A stretch of 64,000 nt of DNA from Gemmobacter nectariphilus (GTDB lineage Bacteria > Pseudomonadota > Alphaproteobacteria > Rhodobacterales > Rhodobacteraceae), in NCBI GenBank assembly GCA_020721445.1, contig DYMU01000003.1, forward strand, positions 116,986 to 180,985, given 5' to 3'. Both the position numbers and the translations under genes were made by a program. The stretch's first letter is position 1. Each line of letters starts with the position of its first letter. Shown here one piece after another: positions 26,999 through 36,437 of the stretch. Under the pieces are notes generated by a model that was not told where the DNA came from, did not search any database, and was given only the letters and a program-made list of their open reading frames with translations.

Positions 26999-29878
26999 AT
27001 GAAGGATTTCATCATTCCCGACCGTGATTTCGGCACCCCTGCGGCGAAGTCGAAAACCATGGTGACGCTGACCATTGACGGGTTCGAGGTGACGGTGCCG
27101 GAAGGCACATCGATCATGCGGGCGGCGGCCGAGATCGGCATTTCGGTGCCCAAACTGTGCGCGACAGACTCGGTTGATGCCTTCGGGTCGTGCCGCTTGT
27201 GTCTGGTGGAAATCGAAGGGCGCAATGGCACGCCTGCGTCGTGCACCACGCCGGTGGCGGCGGGGTTGCAGGTGCATACCCAGACCGACCGGCTGAAAAA
27301 GCTGCGGCGCGGGGTGATGGAATTGTATATCAGCGATCACCCGCTGGATTGCCTGACGTGCAGCGCCAATGGCGACTGTCAGTTGCAGGATATGGCCGGG
27401 GCGGTTGGCTTGCGCGAGGTGCGCTATGACGCGGTTCAAACGCATTTTCGGCCCAAGAACACCAGCGGCGAGGCGAACCCGCTGTGGACGCCGAAAGACG
27501 ACAGCAACCCCTATTTCACCTATGATCCGGCCAAGTGCATCGTGTGCAGCCGCTGCGTGCGGGCCTGTGAAGAGGTGCAGGGGACATTCGCGCTGACGAT
27601 TGAAGGGCGCGGCTTTGACAGCCGGGTGTCGTTCGGGGCCAAGACCGACACCGCGCTGACCAGCGATTGCGTGTCTTGCGGGGCCTGCGTTCAGGCCTGC
27701 CCGACCGCGACCTTGCAGGAAAACTCGGTCATCCAGATCGGCACGCCAGAGCGATCAGTCATCACCACCTGCGCCTATTGCGGGGTGGGGTGCAGCTTCA
27801 AGGCGGAAATGCGTGGCGATGAAGTGGTGCGGATGGTGCCCTGGAAGCATGGCAAGGCGAACCGGGGGCATTCCTGCGTCAAGGGGCGGTTTGCTTGGGG
27901 CTATGCCACGCACCGCGACCGCATCCTGAAGCCCATGATCCGCGAGGCGATTTCCGACCCATGGCGCGAGGTGTCATGGGCCGAGGCGATGGCCTTTGCC
28001 GCCGGTCGGATGAAGGGGATTCAGGAAAAATACGGGCGGCAGGCGGTGGGGGTGATCACCTCGTCGCGGTGCACCAACGAAGAAGCCTACCTTGTGCAGA
28101 AACTGGCGCGGGCGGTGTTTTTGAACAACAACACCGATACCTGCGCGCGGGTCTGCCATTCGCCCACCGGATACGGGCTGGGCCAGACCTTTGGCACCAG
28201 TGCGGGCACGCAAGATTTTGACTCGGTCGAAGAAACCGATGTGGTGATGGTGATCGGGGCAAACCCGGTCAACGCGCATCCGGTCTTTGCCAGCCGCTTG
28301 ACCAAACGGCTGCGGCAGGGGGCAAAGCTGATCGTGATAGACCCGCGCCGGACGGAAATGGTGCAGGGCCCGCATTACAAGGCGGCGCATCATCTGGCGC
28401 TGACGCCGGGCACCAATGTGGCGATCATCAGTGCCATGGCGCATGTCATCGTGACCGAAGGGCTGATGGATGAGGGCTTTATCCGCGAGCGCTGCGATGG
28501 GGAGGCGTTTGCCGACTATGCCGAGTTCATCAGCGCGCCGCACCACGCGCCCGAGGCGGTGGAGGCGTTGACCGGGGTGCCGAGCGCGCAAGTGCGGGCG
28601 GCGGCGCGGCTGTTTGCAACCGGTGGCAATGGCGCGATCTACTATGGGCTGGGGGTGACGGAACATTCGCAAGGGTCAACCACGGTGATCGCGATTGCCA
28701 ATCTGGCCATGCTGACCGGCAACATCGGCCGCCCCGGTGTGGGGGTGAACCCGTTGCGCGGCCAGAACAATGTGCAGGGATCGTGCGACATGGGGTCGTT
28801 CCCGCACGAACTGCCAGGCTATCGCCACGTCAAGCATGACGACGTGCGCGCGGTGTTTGAACGGGTCTGGGGGGTGCAGATCGACGCGGAACCCGGCCTG
28901 CGCATCCCCAACATGCTGGATGCGGCGGTCGAGGGCAGCTTCAAGGGCCTGTATTGCCAAGGCGAAGACATCCTGCAATCGGACCCCGACACCAAGCATG
29001 TGGCGGCGGGTCTGGCGGCGATGGACTGTGTGATCGTGCATGACCTGTTCCTGAACGAGACGGCGAATTACGCGCATGTGTTCTTTCCGGGGTCGTCCTT
29101 TCTGGAAAAAGACGGCACCTTCACCAATGCCGAACGCCGCATCAATCGGGTGCGCAAGGTGATGGCCCCAAAGCAGGGCTACGCCGATTGGGAAGTGACG
29201 CAGATGTTCGCGCGGGCGATGGGCGCGGATTGGGGCTATACCCACCCATCGCAGATTATGGATGAAATCGCGCTGACCACGCCCAGCTTTGCCGGGGTCA
29301 GCTATGACAAGCTGGACACGCTTGGGTCAGTGCAATGGCCGTGCGATGACGCCCACCCCGAAGGCACGCCCTTGATGCATGTGGATGGCTTTGTGCGCGG
29401 CAAGGGGCGGTTCATCCGCACCGAATATGTGGCAACGGATGAGCGGACCGGGCCACGGTTTCCATTGCTGCTGACCACCGGGCGGATATTGTCGCACTAT
29501 AACGTCGGCGCGCAGACGCGGCGGACGGCGAATGTGGTCTGGCATGCCGAAGACGTGCTGGAGGTGCATCCGCATGATGCCGAGGTGCGCGGGATCCGTG
29601 ACGGCGACTGGGTGCGGCTGGCGTCGCGGTCAGGCGAAACCACGCTGCGGGCGGTGCTGACCGACAGGGTCTCGCCCGGGGTGGTCTATACCACGTTCCA
29701 CCATCCCGAAACGCAGCCCAATGTCATCACCACCGATTTCAGCGATTGGGCGACGAACTGCCCGGAATACAAGGTAACGGCGGTGCAGGTCAGCCCGTCG
29801 AACGGGCCTAGCGCGTGGCAGGAACAGTACGAAGAACAGGCGCGCTTGGCGCGGCGGATTGTGCCGGCGGCGGAATGA
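26999..29878 (+). CDS. fdsA: NAD-dependent formate dehydrogenase alpha (catalytic) subunit
   Basis: 959 aa, matching Rhodobacter-type FdsA. The N-terminal [2Fe-2S] domain (KLCATDSVDAFGSCRLC) is followed by the His-Cys cluster (SDHPLDCLTCSANGDCQLQ) and two ferredoxin-type [4Fe-4S] motifs (CIVCSRCVRAC, CVSCGACVQACP). CAYCGVGCSF opens the Mo-bis-MGD domain. TDTCARVCHSPTGYG places the probable Mo-ligand Cys at residue 385, followed by the catalytic His. It oxidises formate to CO2 in the cytoplasm and can run in reverse. AAAGGGA at 26985-26991 supports the ATG at 26999. Confidence 0.96.
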   Translation: MKDFIIPDRDFGTPAAKSKTMVTLTIDGFEVTVPEGTSIMRAAAEIGISVPKLCATDSVDAFGSCRLCLVEIEGRNGTPASCTTPVAAGLQVHTQTDRLKKLRRGVMELYISDHPLDCLTCSANGDCQLQDMAGAVGLREVRYDAVQTHFRPKNTSGEANPLWTPKDDSNPYFTYDPAKCIVCSRCVRACEEVQGTFALTIEGRGFDSRVSFGAKTDTALTSDCVSCGACVQACPTATLQENSVIQIGTPERSVITTCAYCGVGCSFKAEMRGDEVVRMVPWKHGKANRGHSCVKGRFAWGYATHRDRILKPMIREAISDPWREVSWAEAMAFAAGRMKGIQEKYGRQAVGVITSSRCTNEEAYLVQKLARAVFLNNNTDTCARVCHSPTGYGLGQTFGTSAGTQDFDSVEETDVVMVIGANPVNAHPVFASRLTKRLRQGAKLIVIDPRRTEMVQGPHYKAAHHLALTPGTNVAIISAMAHVIVTEGLMDEGFIRERCDGEAFADYAEFISAPHHAPEAVEALTGVPSAQVRAAARLFATGGNGAIYYGLGVTEHSQGSTTVIAIANLAMLTGNIGRPGVGVNPLRGQNNVQGSCDMGSFPHELPGYRHVKHDDVRAVFERVWGVQIDAEPGLRIPNMLDAAVEGSFKGLYCQGEDILQSDPDTKHVAAGLAAMDCVIVHDLFLNETANYAHVFFPGSSFLEKDGTFTNAERRINRVRKVMAPKQGYADWEVTQMFARAMGADWGYTHPSQIMDEIALTTPSFAGVSYDKLDTLGSVQWPCDDAHPEGTPLMHVDGFVRGKGRFIRTEYVATDERTGPRFPLLLTTGRILSHYNVGAQTRRTANVVWHAEDVLEVHPHDAEVRGIRDGDWVRLASRSGETTLRAVLTDRVSPGVVYTTFHHPETQPNVITTDFSDWATNCPEYKVTAVQVSPSNGPSAWQEQYEEQARLARRIVPAAE

Positions 29879-30684
29879 TGCAGGTCTGTGCCCCGCTTTG
29901 CCAAATGTCGTTCAAGGGCGGTGTTGCGCGCGAGGCCACGCGCGTGCTGCCCGCCGAGGTGGCGGTGGCGCTGTCTTACAACGGCACCACCCATGCGGTG
30001 ATGATGGCGACTCCGGCGGATTTGGTGGATTTTGCGCGGGGCTTCACATTGGCCGAAGGGATTGCGCAGCTGGACGAGATCGAGCGGATCGACGTGGTGG
30101 AAACGCCCGTGGGGGTGGACCTGCAAATCTGGTTGACCGAGGGCGCGGCGGGGCGGCAGGTGCTGCGGCGGCGCAGTCTGGCCGGGCCGGTGGGCTGTGG
30201 CCTGTGCGGGCTGGAAAGCCTGGAGGAAGCGGTGCGCGCGGCGCCGGTGGTGCGGGGCGGGCTGGTGATGACGCCCGCACAGGTGATGGCGGCGGTGGCC
30301 GAGGTGCCGCGGCACCAGCCGTTGCATGACGCCACCCACGCGGCGCATTGCGCGGCGATGTGGCTGCCCGGGCAGGGCATCGTGCTGGCGCGCGAAGACG
30401 TGGGGCGGCACAACGCGCTGGACAAGCTGGTGGGGGCCATGGGCGGGCCTGCGGGTGATGCCGCCCTGGTGCTGACCAGCCGGGTGTCGATTGATCTGGT
30501 GCAAAAGGCCTGCACGGCGGGGTTTGCGGTGCTGATCGCGGTGTCGGCCCCGACGCTGACGGCGGTGCAGATGGCCGACGCGGCGGGGCTGACGCTGATC
30601 GCGGGCGCGCGGCCCGAGGGGTTCGACTGCTTTGCCCACCCGCAACGGGTGACAGACCTGACCGGGGTGGCAGATGTCGCATGA
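29875..30684 (+). CDS. fdsC: Formate dehydrogenase accessory sulfurtransferase FdhD/FdsC
   Basis: 269 aa. FdhD-family protein that sulfurates the molybdenum cofactor before insertion into FdsA. LVDFARGFTLAEGI, GPVGCGLCG (CxxC containing the catalytic Cys, near residue 106), LAREDVGRHNALDKLVG and LTSRVSIDLVQKAC are diagnostic. ATGATG at 29875 overlaps the fdsA stop. Order GBACD matches the Rhodobacter capsulatus operon as I recall it, in which FdsC is the FdhD homologue. Confidence 0.93.
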   Translation: MMQVCAPLCQMSFKGGVAREATRVLPAEVAVALSYNGTTHAVMMATPADLVDFARGFTLAEGIAQLDEIERIDVVETPVGVDLQIWLTEGAAGRQVLRRRSLAGPVGCGLCGLESLEEAVRAAPVVRGGLVMTPAQVMAAVAEVPRHQPLHDATHAAHCAAMWLPGQGIVLAREDVGRHNALDKLVGAMGGPAGDAALVLTSRVSIDLVQKACTAGFAVLIAVSAPTLTAVQMADAAGLTLIAGARPEGFDCFAHPQRVTDLTGVADVA

Positions 30685-30952
30685 AACCCACACACCGGAA
30701 CACCAGGCCCGGGACCGGCTGATTGTGATGGCCAACCAGATTGCCCGGTTCATGGAAAGCAAGCCGCATGCCGAAGGGCTGCAAGGCCTTGCCAGCCATA
30801 TCAACGACTTCTGGGAGCCACGGATGCGGCGGCAGTTGTTTGCGGTGCTCGATGCGGGCGGTGCGGGGTTGCGGCCACTGGTAAGGGAGGCAGCCCCGCT
30901 GATCCGCCGCCCCTTGCCCGATGCGGCACCGCCGCTAGGTTCCCGCGCATGA
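30674..30952 (+). CDS. fdsD: Formate dehydrogenase delta subunit
   Basis: 92 aa small subunit, recognised by RLIVMANQIARFME, GLASHINDFWEPRMRRQLFA and position after fdsC. It is needed for assembly or stability of FdsABG. It overlaps fdsC by 11 nt and the next gene by 4 nt. The C terminus is longer than in most homologues I recall (Pro-rich tail after residue 70). Confidence 0.88.
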   Translation: MSHETHTPEHQARDRLIVMANQIARFMESKPHAEGLQGLASHINDFWEPRMRRQLFAVLDAGGAGLRPLVREAAPLIRRPLPDAAPPLGSRA

Positions 30953-31707
30953 CGCAGACAGCCCTGATCGTGGCCCACGGCCAGCCGTCCGACCCAAGCC
31001 CCGCCGAGGCGGCGCTGGCAGAGCTTGCCGCACAGGTGGCCGTGCATCTGCCGGGATGGCGGGTGCTGTCGGCGACGCTGGCCACACCGGGGGGGCTGAC
31101 AGCCGCCTTGCGGGCGGCCGGCGCGGGTGGAGGGTTGGTCTATCCGATGTTCATGGCCGATGGCTGGTTCACCCGGCGGCATTTGCCCGAACGTCTGGCA
31201 ACCGCCTGCGATCAGGCGCTGTTTGACGGCAAGGGCTGCGACCGGGCGGGGTGTGGTGGCGATTTGGGCTGCGCGCGCTGGCAGGTGCTGGCGCCGTTCG
31301 GGCTGGATGCGGCGGTGCAGGCGCTGTCGGTGACGATTTTGCAAGAGGCCGGGGCAACGGCGGGCGAGGTGCTGCTGGCGGCGCATGGGTCATCGCGCAG
31401 TGCCGCGCCGTCAGACGTGGCCAATGAGGTGGCGCGCAAGCTGACCGACGCCCTGACGCTGGCGCGCTGCGAGGCGGCCTTCATCGACCAAAGCCCGCGT
31501 CTGGCCGACGTGGCGGGTTTTGGCCCCGACGCCCTGTGCCTGCCGTTCTTTGCGGCCGAAGGCGTGCATGTGACCGATGACCTGCCAGATGCCTTGGCCG
31601 AGGCCGGGTTCAGGGGCCGGGTCTTGCCACCCTTGGGCCGCGATGGCCGCGTGCCGGGGCTGATTGCACAGGCCTTGGCCACGGCACGGCAAAGCCAGCT
31701 TGCCTAG
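30949..31707 (+). CDS. CbiX/SirB-type chelatase-like protein
   Basis: 252 aa with two tandem half-domains, each with a chelatase-type AHG motif: ALIVAHGQPSDPS near residue 9 and LLAAHGSSRSAAP near residue 144. The middle holds a Cys-rich insertion GKGCDRAGCGGDLGC (about residues 89-103) that could bind a metal or cluster. CbiX/SirB proteins insert Co or Fe into sirohydrochlorin. Here the gene is translationally coupled to fdsD (ATGA), with no other corrin or siroheme gene nearby. A role linked to formate dehydrogenase maturation is possible but speculative. The stop is interleaved with that of the convergent kinase gene (CTAG). Confidence 0.72.
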   Translation: MTQTALIVAHGQPSDPSPAEAALAELAAQVAVHLPGWRVLSATLATPGGLTAALRAAGAGGGLVYPMFMADGWFTRRHLPERLATACDQALFDGKGCDRAGCGGDLGCARWQVLAPFGLDAAVQALSVTILQEAGATAGEVLLAAHGSSRSAAPSDVANEVARKLTDALTLARCEAAFIDQSPRLADVAGFGPDALCLPFFAAEGVHVTDDLPDALAEAGFRGRVLPPLGRDGRVPGLIAQALATARQSQLA

Positions 31708-34277
31708 GCGACCATGGACTGCGCGTGCTCTGCCAGGGCCGCGCGGGTGTCGGCCCACAGGCCCGCAAGCAAACCGATCTGCCGTGTGGCACAGGCGGTG
31801 TCGCCGCGGGTGATTGCTGCGTCAATGCCGGCCAGAACCTCGCTGAGGCGGGTGGCGCCGAAGGTGGCGCAACTGCCGGCAAGCCGATGCGCGATCCGGG
31901 CCACCTCGTCGGTCGGGCCAGCTTCGGCGGTGATCCTGGCGATGCTGTCATCGCCTTCGGCCAGCATGCGCTGCACCAGCCGGGTCGCCATCGGCGTGCC
32001 CAACCGTTCGGCCATTTCCAACAGCGGCGCGGTGTCCAGCGGGGCGCGCGGCACCTGCGACTGGCGTGGGGCCGATGGATCGGTGTTGGGGAAAAGTTCG
32101 GCCAACAGCACCTCGCGGGTGACGGGCTTGATCAGGCAGGCATCGACGCCGGCCAGACGCAGGCGTTTGAGGTCTTCGGGCAGGGAATGTGCGGTCAGGG
32201 CAATGATGCGGGCCTGCGACGAGGCCCCGCTGGCACGGATGCGCCGTGTGGCCTCGATCCCGTCAAGGCGCGGCATCGCGATATCGGTGATGATCAGATC
32301 AAAGCGGGTGGCTTCTGCTGCGGCCACACCGTCCACGCCATTGGCCGCCTCGGACACCCGGTGACCGACATCCTGCAAATAGCGGCGCAGCAGGAAGCCG
32401 TTGATTTCATTGTCTTCGATCACAAGGATATCACAGGATGTCTGCGACGGGGCGCTGTGTGTGCGCTGGGGGATGATGCTGGGGCCAGGATCGGGCAGGG
32501 CCTCGGCCGGGGGAAGGGGCAGACGCAGCCAGAACACGCTGCCTTCGCCCAGATTGCTTTCGGCACCGATCTCGCCGCCCATGGCCTGCGTCAGCCGCCG
32601 CGCGATGCCCAGGCCCAGGCCGGTGCCGGTGGTTGCACGGGCATAGCTGGAATCGACGGTTGCAAAATCATCGAACACGCGGGCAAGGTCGGCCTCGGAA
32701 ATGCCGATGCCGGTGTCGATCACGCGAAACTCGATCAGCGCTGCGGCAGGATCGGCCGCGCACCCGACCTGACGTTCGGTTTCAACGGTGATCGTGCCGT
32801 TGCGGGTGAACTTGACGGCGTTGCCGATCAGGTTCAGCAAAACCTGCTGCACGCGCGCCGGATCGCCGCGCACGGTGCCCAGAGGGCCGGTCAGGGGAAC
32901 ATGGCGGATGGTATTGCCGCCGGTCCTTGCCACACCGGCCTGATTGGCGATGCAATCTTCAATCAGGCGGTCAAGGTTGAACGGCGTGTCGGCCAGCCTG
33001 ATCCCGCCGGCCTCGTGGCGCGAGATATCGAGCACGGAATTGACATGGCCCAGCAAAATGTCGGCCGACACATCCATCACGCGCAATAGTTCACGTTGGC
33101 CTTCGGTCATCGGGGTGTCGTGCAGCAGCTCCATCGACCCGATCAGGCCGTTCAGCGGCGTGCGCATCTCATGGCTCATAACCGCCAGAAAATCGGCCTT
33201 GGCCTTGGCCCCGGCCTTGGCCTGTTCCAGCGCCTGCTCAAGCGCGCGGCGGTCGGCGTGGCGTTCAGAGACATCGCGCATGAAGCCGACCACCAGCGCG
33301 CCACGATTGAGGTCACGTATGGCAAGCGAGATTTCAAGCGGAAACAGCGTGCCGTCCGTTCTGCGCCCCTCGACCTCAAAGCGCTGCGGGCCGAAGTACA
33401 CCGCATCGGCAATCATCTGGGTGATGCGGGCCTGATACAGCGCGACGTTTTCCGGCGCAAAGATCATCGGCACGATCTGTTGCCCCATGGCCTGCGCCCG
33501 GGTGATGCCGAACATCCTTTCGGCCGCCGGGTTGAATTCGACCACCCAACCGCCGCGGTTGGTCACCACGATGGCATCGGGGGACGTTGCGATGATCATT
33601 TGCAGGCGGGCGCCGGTGATCTGGTTTTCCTCGGCCTGCCGCTCGGTCAGCCGGTAAAGCCGCATCGCCATGATCGCCATGATCGCCAGCAGCACAAAGG
33701 TTGCGGCCGTGGCGATGGCAAGCCGGATCAGCGTTTCCGACACCCGGGCGCGGCTTTCATCGGTGTGCGCCGAAAAGGCCAGCAGCGCCTTGAGCGACAG
33801 CGAGCGGGCCATGCGCTGCACTTCGGCATTTTCGCTTTCCATTGTCGGCAGGGCCGCCAGAAGGGCGTCGTCCGGGCCGTCGATGACCGGCAGCCAACGG
33901 TCGACAAAGGATTGCATCACGGCCAGCCGCGCCTGATGTTCCGGGCCTTGCAGGAAGCTTTGATACAGCGGGCTTTGGCGCAACAGGGCCAGACGGCTGT
34001 AGACCACGTCGAACCAGCGCCGCACGTCCTCAAGCCGGGTCTGATCGCTGCGGTCGCCGCTGAGGGCATGTTGCAGGCGCAGCACCTCGACCTCGGTCTG
34101 GGTCATCACCCACTGACCGCTGTCGCTGTCCGAGGTTTTCAGGTTGGCAAGGCGCGAGCGCACGTCCAGCGCCAGCGCGCCGACAACGACAAGCAGGGAG
34201 ACCAGCACCGCGACCACAAGATACAGCCGAACCGACCGGATCTGCGGTTTTTGTCGTCTGATGGGTGACCTTGACAT
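31704..34277 (-). CDS. Hybrid sensor histidine kinase (PAS, HisKA, HATPase, REC, Hpt)
   Basis: 857 aa. TM1 about residues 17-37 and TM2 about 186-206 frame an extracytoplasmic helical domain. A PAS domain follows (about 220-335; IIATSPDAIVVTNRGGWVVE). HisKA has the phosphoacceptor His at residue 369 (MSHEMRTPLNGLIGSME). HATPase motifs are VLLNLIGNAVKFT, DTGIGISEAD and GTGLGLGIARRL. A receiver domain (LVIEDNEINGFLLRRYL, DLIITDIAMPRLDGIEA) and a C-terminal Hpt domain (RIAHRLAGSCATFGATRL) complete a full phosphorelay. It is divergent from the LuxR-type response regulator, its likely partner. The signal is unknown. Confidence 0.93.
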   Translation of the reverse strand: MSRSPIRRQKPQIRSVRLYLVVAVLVSLLVVVGALALDVRSRLANLKTSDSDSGQWVMTQTEVEVLRLQHALSGDRSDQTRLEDVRRWFDVVYSRLALLRQSPLYQSFLQGPEHQARLAVMQSFVDRWLPVIDGPDDALLAALPTMESENAEVQRMARSLSLKALLAFSAHTDESRARVSETLIRLAIATAATFVLLAIMAIMAMRLYRLTERQAEENQITGARLQMIIATSPDAIVVTNRGGWVVEFNPAAERMFGITRAQAMGQQIVPMIFAPENVALYQARITQMIADAVYFGPQRFEVEGRRTDGTLFPLEISLAIRDLNRGALVVGFMRDVSERHADRRALEQALEQAKAGAKAKADFLAVMSHEMRTPLNGLIGSMELLHDTPMTEGQRELLRVMDVSADILLGHVNSVLDISRHEAGGIRLADTPFNLDRLIEDCIANQAGVARTGGNTIRHVPLTGPLGTVRGDPARVQQVLLNLIGNAVKFTRNGTITVETERQVGCAADPAAALIEFRVIDTGIGISEADLARVFDDFATVDSSYARATTGTGLGLGIARRLTQAMGGEIGAESNLGEGSVFWLRLPLPPAEALPDPGPSIIPQRTHSAPSQTSCDILVIEDNEINGFLLRRYLQDVGHRVSEAANGVDGVAAAEATRFDLIITDIAMPRLDGIEATRRIRASGASSQARIIALTAHSLPEDLKRLRLAGVDACLIKPVTREVLLAELFPNTDPSAPRQSQVPRAPLDTAPLLEMAERLGTPMATRLVQRMLAEGDDSIARITAEAGPTDEVARIAHRLAGSCATFGATRLSEVLAGIDAAITRGDTACATRQIGLLAGLWADTRAALAEHAQSMVA

Positions 34278-34396
34278 TGATATCCTTGCATCGGCGGGCG
34301 ATATGCAGGTTAAATTACAATTGGGGGCACGGCTATGGCGAAGTGTCGCACGGGTACGGATGCATAGGGCGGTTCTTGGCGAAAGGTGACCTGACA

Positions 34397-35008
34397 GTGC
34401 GGATTCTTCTGGCCGATGATCACGACCTGTTCCGCGAGTCGGTCTCGGCCATGATGACCGCCGAAGGGGCGATCACGGTGGTGTCGGTGTCGGATTTTGC
34501 GGCGGCCATTCACAGTCTGGGCACGCGGGATTTTGATCTGGCGCTGCTGGATTACCAGATGCCGGGGATGAACGGGCTTGAAGGCCTTGACCTTGCCCGT
34601 GCCGCGGCACCCGGCGTTCCGGTTGCACTGATCTCGGGCACCACCCGGCGCGATCTGGCGGAAGATGCGCTGGCGCACGGGGCTGCCGGGTTCGTGCCCA
34701 AGACCCTTGGCGTCAAGGCGATGATCGCGGCGGTGCATCTGATGGCAGAGGGCGGCCAGTTTGCCCCGCTGGCAATGCTGGATGACCCACCCGGCGAAGG
34801 CGTGGTGCTGGAAGACCTGACCCGGCGCGAACGTCAGGTGCTGGCCGGGATCTGTGAGGGCAAATCCAACAAGGAAATCGCCCGCGACCTTGAGGTGCAG
34901 GAGGTGACGGTGAAGCTGCATGTCAAGACCCTGACCCGCAAGTTGCACGCCCGAAACCGCACCCATGCCGCAATGATCGCGCGCGATGCCGGGCTGGACC
35001 TTGGCTAG
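34397..35008 (+). CDS. LuxR/NarL-type response regulator
   Basis: 203 aa. The receiver domain has the acidic pocket ADDHD at residues 6-10, the phosphoacceptor Asp52 in LLDYQMPGMNG, and conserved Lys in FVPKTLG. The C-terminal NarL helix-turn-helix (LTRRERQVLAGICEGKSNKE, EVTVKLHVKTLTRKL) is complete. The start is GTG at 34397 preceded by AAAGGTG; the upstream frame does not look coding. The 119-nt gap to the divergent kinase holds both promoters. It is convergent with the glutamine-synthetase-like gene. Confidence 0.92.
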   Translation: MRILLADDHDLFRESVSAMMTAEGAITVVSVSDFAAAIHSLGTRDFDLALLDYQMPGMNGLEGLDLARAAAPGVPVALISGTTRRDLAEDALAHGAAGFVPKTLGVKAMIAAVHLMAEGGQFAPLAMLDDPPGEGVVLEDLTRRERQVLAGICEGKSNKEIARDLEVQEVTVKLHVKTLTRKLHARNRTHAAMIARDAGLDLG

Positions 35009-35035
35009 GGCCTTCAGTTCTGGCAGCCAAGCCGA

Positions 35036-36430
35036 TCAGACCGTGTGCAGATACAGGTCATAGTCCACCTCGGACACCGTGCGCATCACGCGGGCGTATT
35101 CCGCCGCCTTGATCGCGGTAAAGGTGCGGTGCATGTCCGTGCCCAATGCGTCTTTCAGAAAGGCCGAGGCTTTGGCCGCCTCGATCGCCTGCCGCCAATC
35201 GACCGGAATTGCGGGGGCGTCGGGCGCGTCTGCATAGCCATTGCCGGTGGTTTCGGGGCCGGGGTCGATGCGGTGGCGCAGCCCGTGGCGGATGCCCGCC
35301 AGCACGGTTGCGGCGACCAGATAGGGGTTGGCGTCCACGCCCGCGGGGCGGTGTTCAATCCGGCGGGCCGTGATCTCGCCCGCCGGGATGCGCAGCGCGA
35401 CCGAGCGGTTGTTGACCCCCCAGGTCGGGCTGACGGGCGCATAGCTTTGGCTGGCAAAGCGCCGCCATGAATTGGCATGCGGCGCAAACACCAGCATCGA
35501 TTCCGCCATCGTGGCGCGCAAGCCGCCAAGGGCGTGCAGGATGGTGTCGTTCCAACGGCCTTCAACCGCTTCGACAAAGACATTGGTGCCTTGGGCATCC
35601 AGCATCGAGACGTGGAAATGCATGCCGGACCCGGCGTAATCCTCGATCGGCTTGGCCATGAAGCAGGCGGTCACGCCGTGGGCGCGGGCCTGCTGGCGCA
35701 CGATGCGTTTCAGACGCACCAGATCATCGGCGGCCTGCATCACGTCGGTGCGATAATGCAGGGTCAGTTCATACTGGCCGGGGGCATATTCAGAAATCAG
35801 CGTCTCGGCGGTGATGCCGGCGAGGGCCGCCCCGGCGTAGATATCGGAAAACAGCGGCAGCATGCCGTGCAGGTGATCGACCGAATACACCTCGGTCTTG
35901 CTGGATTTGCGGCCATCCAGCACGTCGCGGGCCGGTTGCACGTGGCCATCGGGGCCACGGTCATTGGCCAGCAGAAAAAACTCCAGCTCGAACGCGCCGG
36001 CCGGATACAGGCCTTCGGCTGCCAGCGCATCGATCTGGCGTTGCAGGGCGTGGCGCGGGTCGGAGGTCATCTTGTTGCCGTCAAGATCATACATCGACAT
36101 CAACACCTCGCCGCGTGGCGGTGTGGTGTAGCGCAACGGCACAAGGCTGCCGGGAACCGGCCAGGCGCGCAGATCACCATCGCCCTGATCCCAGATCAGG
36201 CCGGTTTCGTGCACATCCTCGCCACAGATATCAAGGCCAAGGATCGAGATCGGCAGATGCCGCCCATGGTTGTAAAACGACAAGAGTTCATGCCGCCGGA
36301 TGATCTTGCCCCGGCCTATTCCGTTGGAATCGTGCAAGACAATATCGAAGGCTTCGATTTCGGGGTGGGCGGCGAGGAAGGCTTCGGCCTCGGCGACGGT
36401 CGAACCAGAGGGGCTGGAATGTGCGGTCAT
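35036..36430 (-). CDS. Glutamine synthetase-like (gamma-glutamyl-amine ligase, PuuA-type)
   Basis: 464 aa, GS-fold ligase. ILHDSNGIGRGKII-type N-terminal strand (IVLHDSNGIGRGKIIRR), FELEFFLL with metal-binding Glu, ISEYAPGQYELTLHYR, GSGMHFHVSML and NRSVALRIPAG are present. The lengths and motifs fit gamma-glutamylputrescine or related amine ligases rather than GlnA (no adenylylation loop seen). The start is ATG at 36430, 7 nt after the aminotransferase stop, so the two genes form one unit, probably amine or polyamine catabolism. The actual amine is unknown. Confidence 0.85.
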   Translation of the reverse strand: MTAHSSPSGSTVAEAEAFLAAHPEIEAFDIVLHDSNGIGRGKIIRRHELLSFYNHGRHLPISILGLDICGEDVHETGLIWDQGDGDLRAWPVPGSLVPLRYTTPPRGEVLMSMYDLDGNKMTSDPRHALQRQIDALAAEGLYPAGAFELEFFLLANDRGPDGHVQPARDVLDGRKSSKTEVYSVDHLHGMLPLFSDIYAGAALAGITAETLISEYAPGQYELTLHYRTDVMQAADDLVRLKRIVRQQARAHGVTACFMAKPIEDYAGSGMHFHVSMLDAQGTNVFVEAVEGRWNDTILHALGGLRATMAESMLVFAPHANSWRRFASQSYAPVSPTWGVNNRSVALRIPAGEITARRIEHRPAGVDANPYLVAATVLAGIRHGLRHRIDPGPETTGNGYADAPDAPAIPVDWRQAIEAAKASAFLKDALGTDMHRTFTAIKAAEYARVMRTVSEVDYDLYLHTV

Positions 36431-36437
36431 GGGGTGC

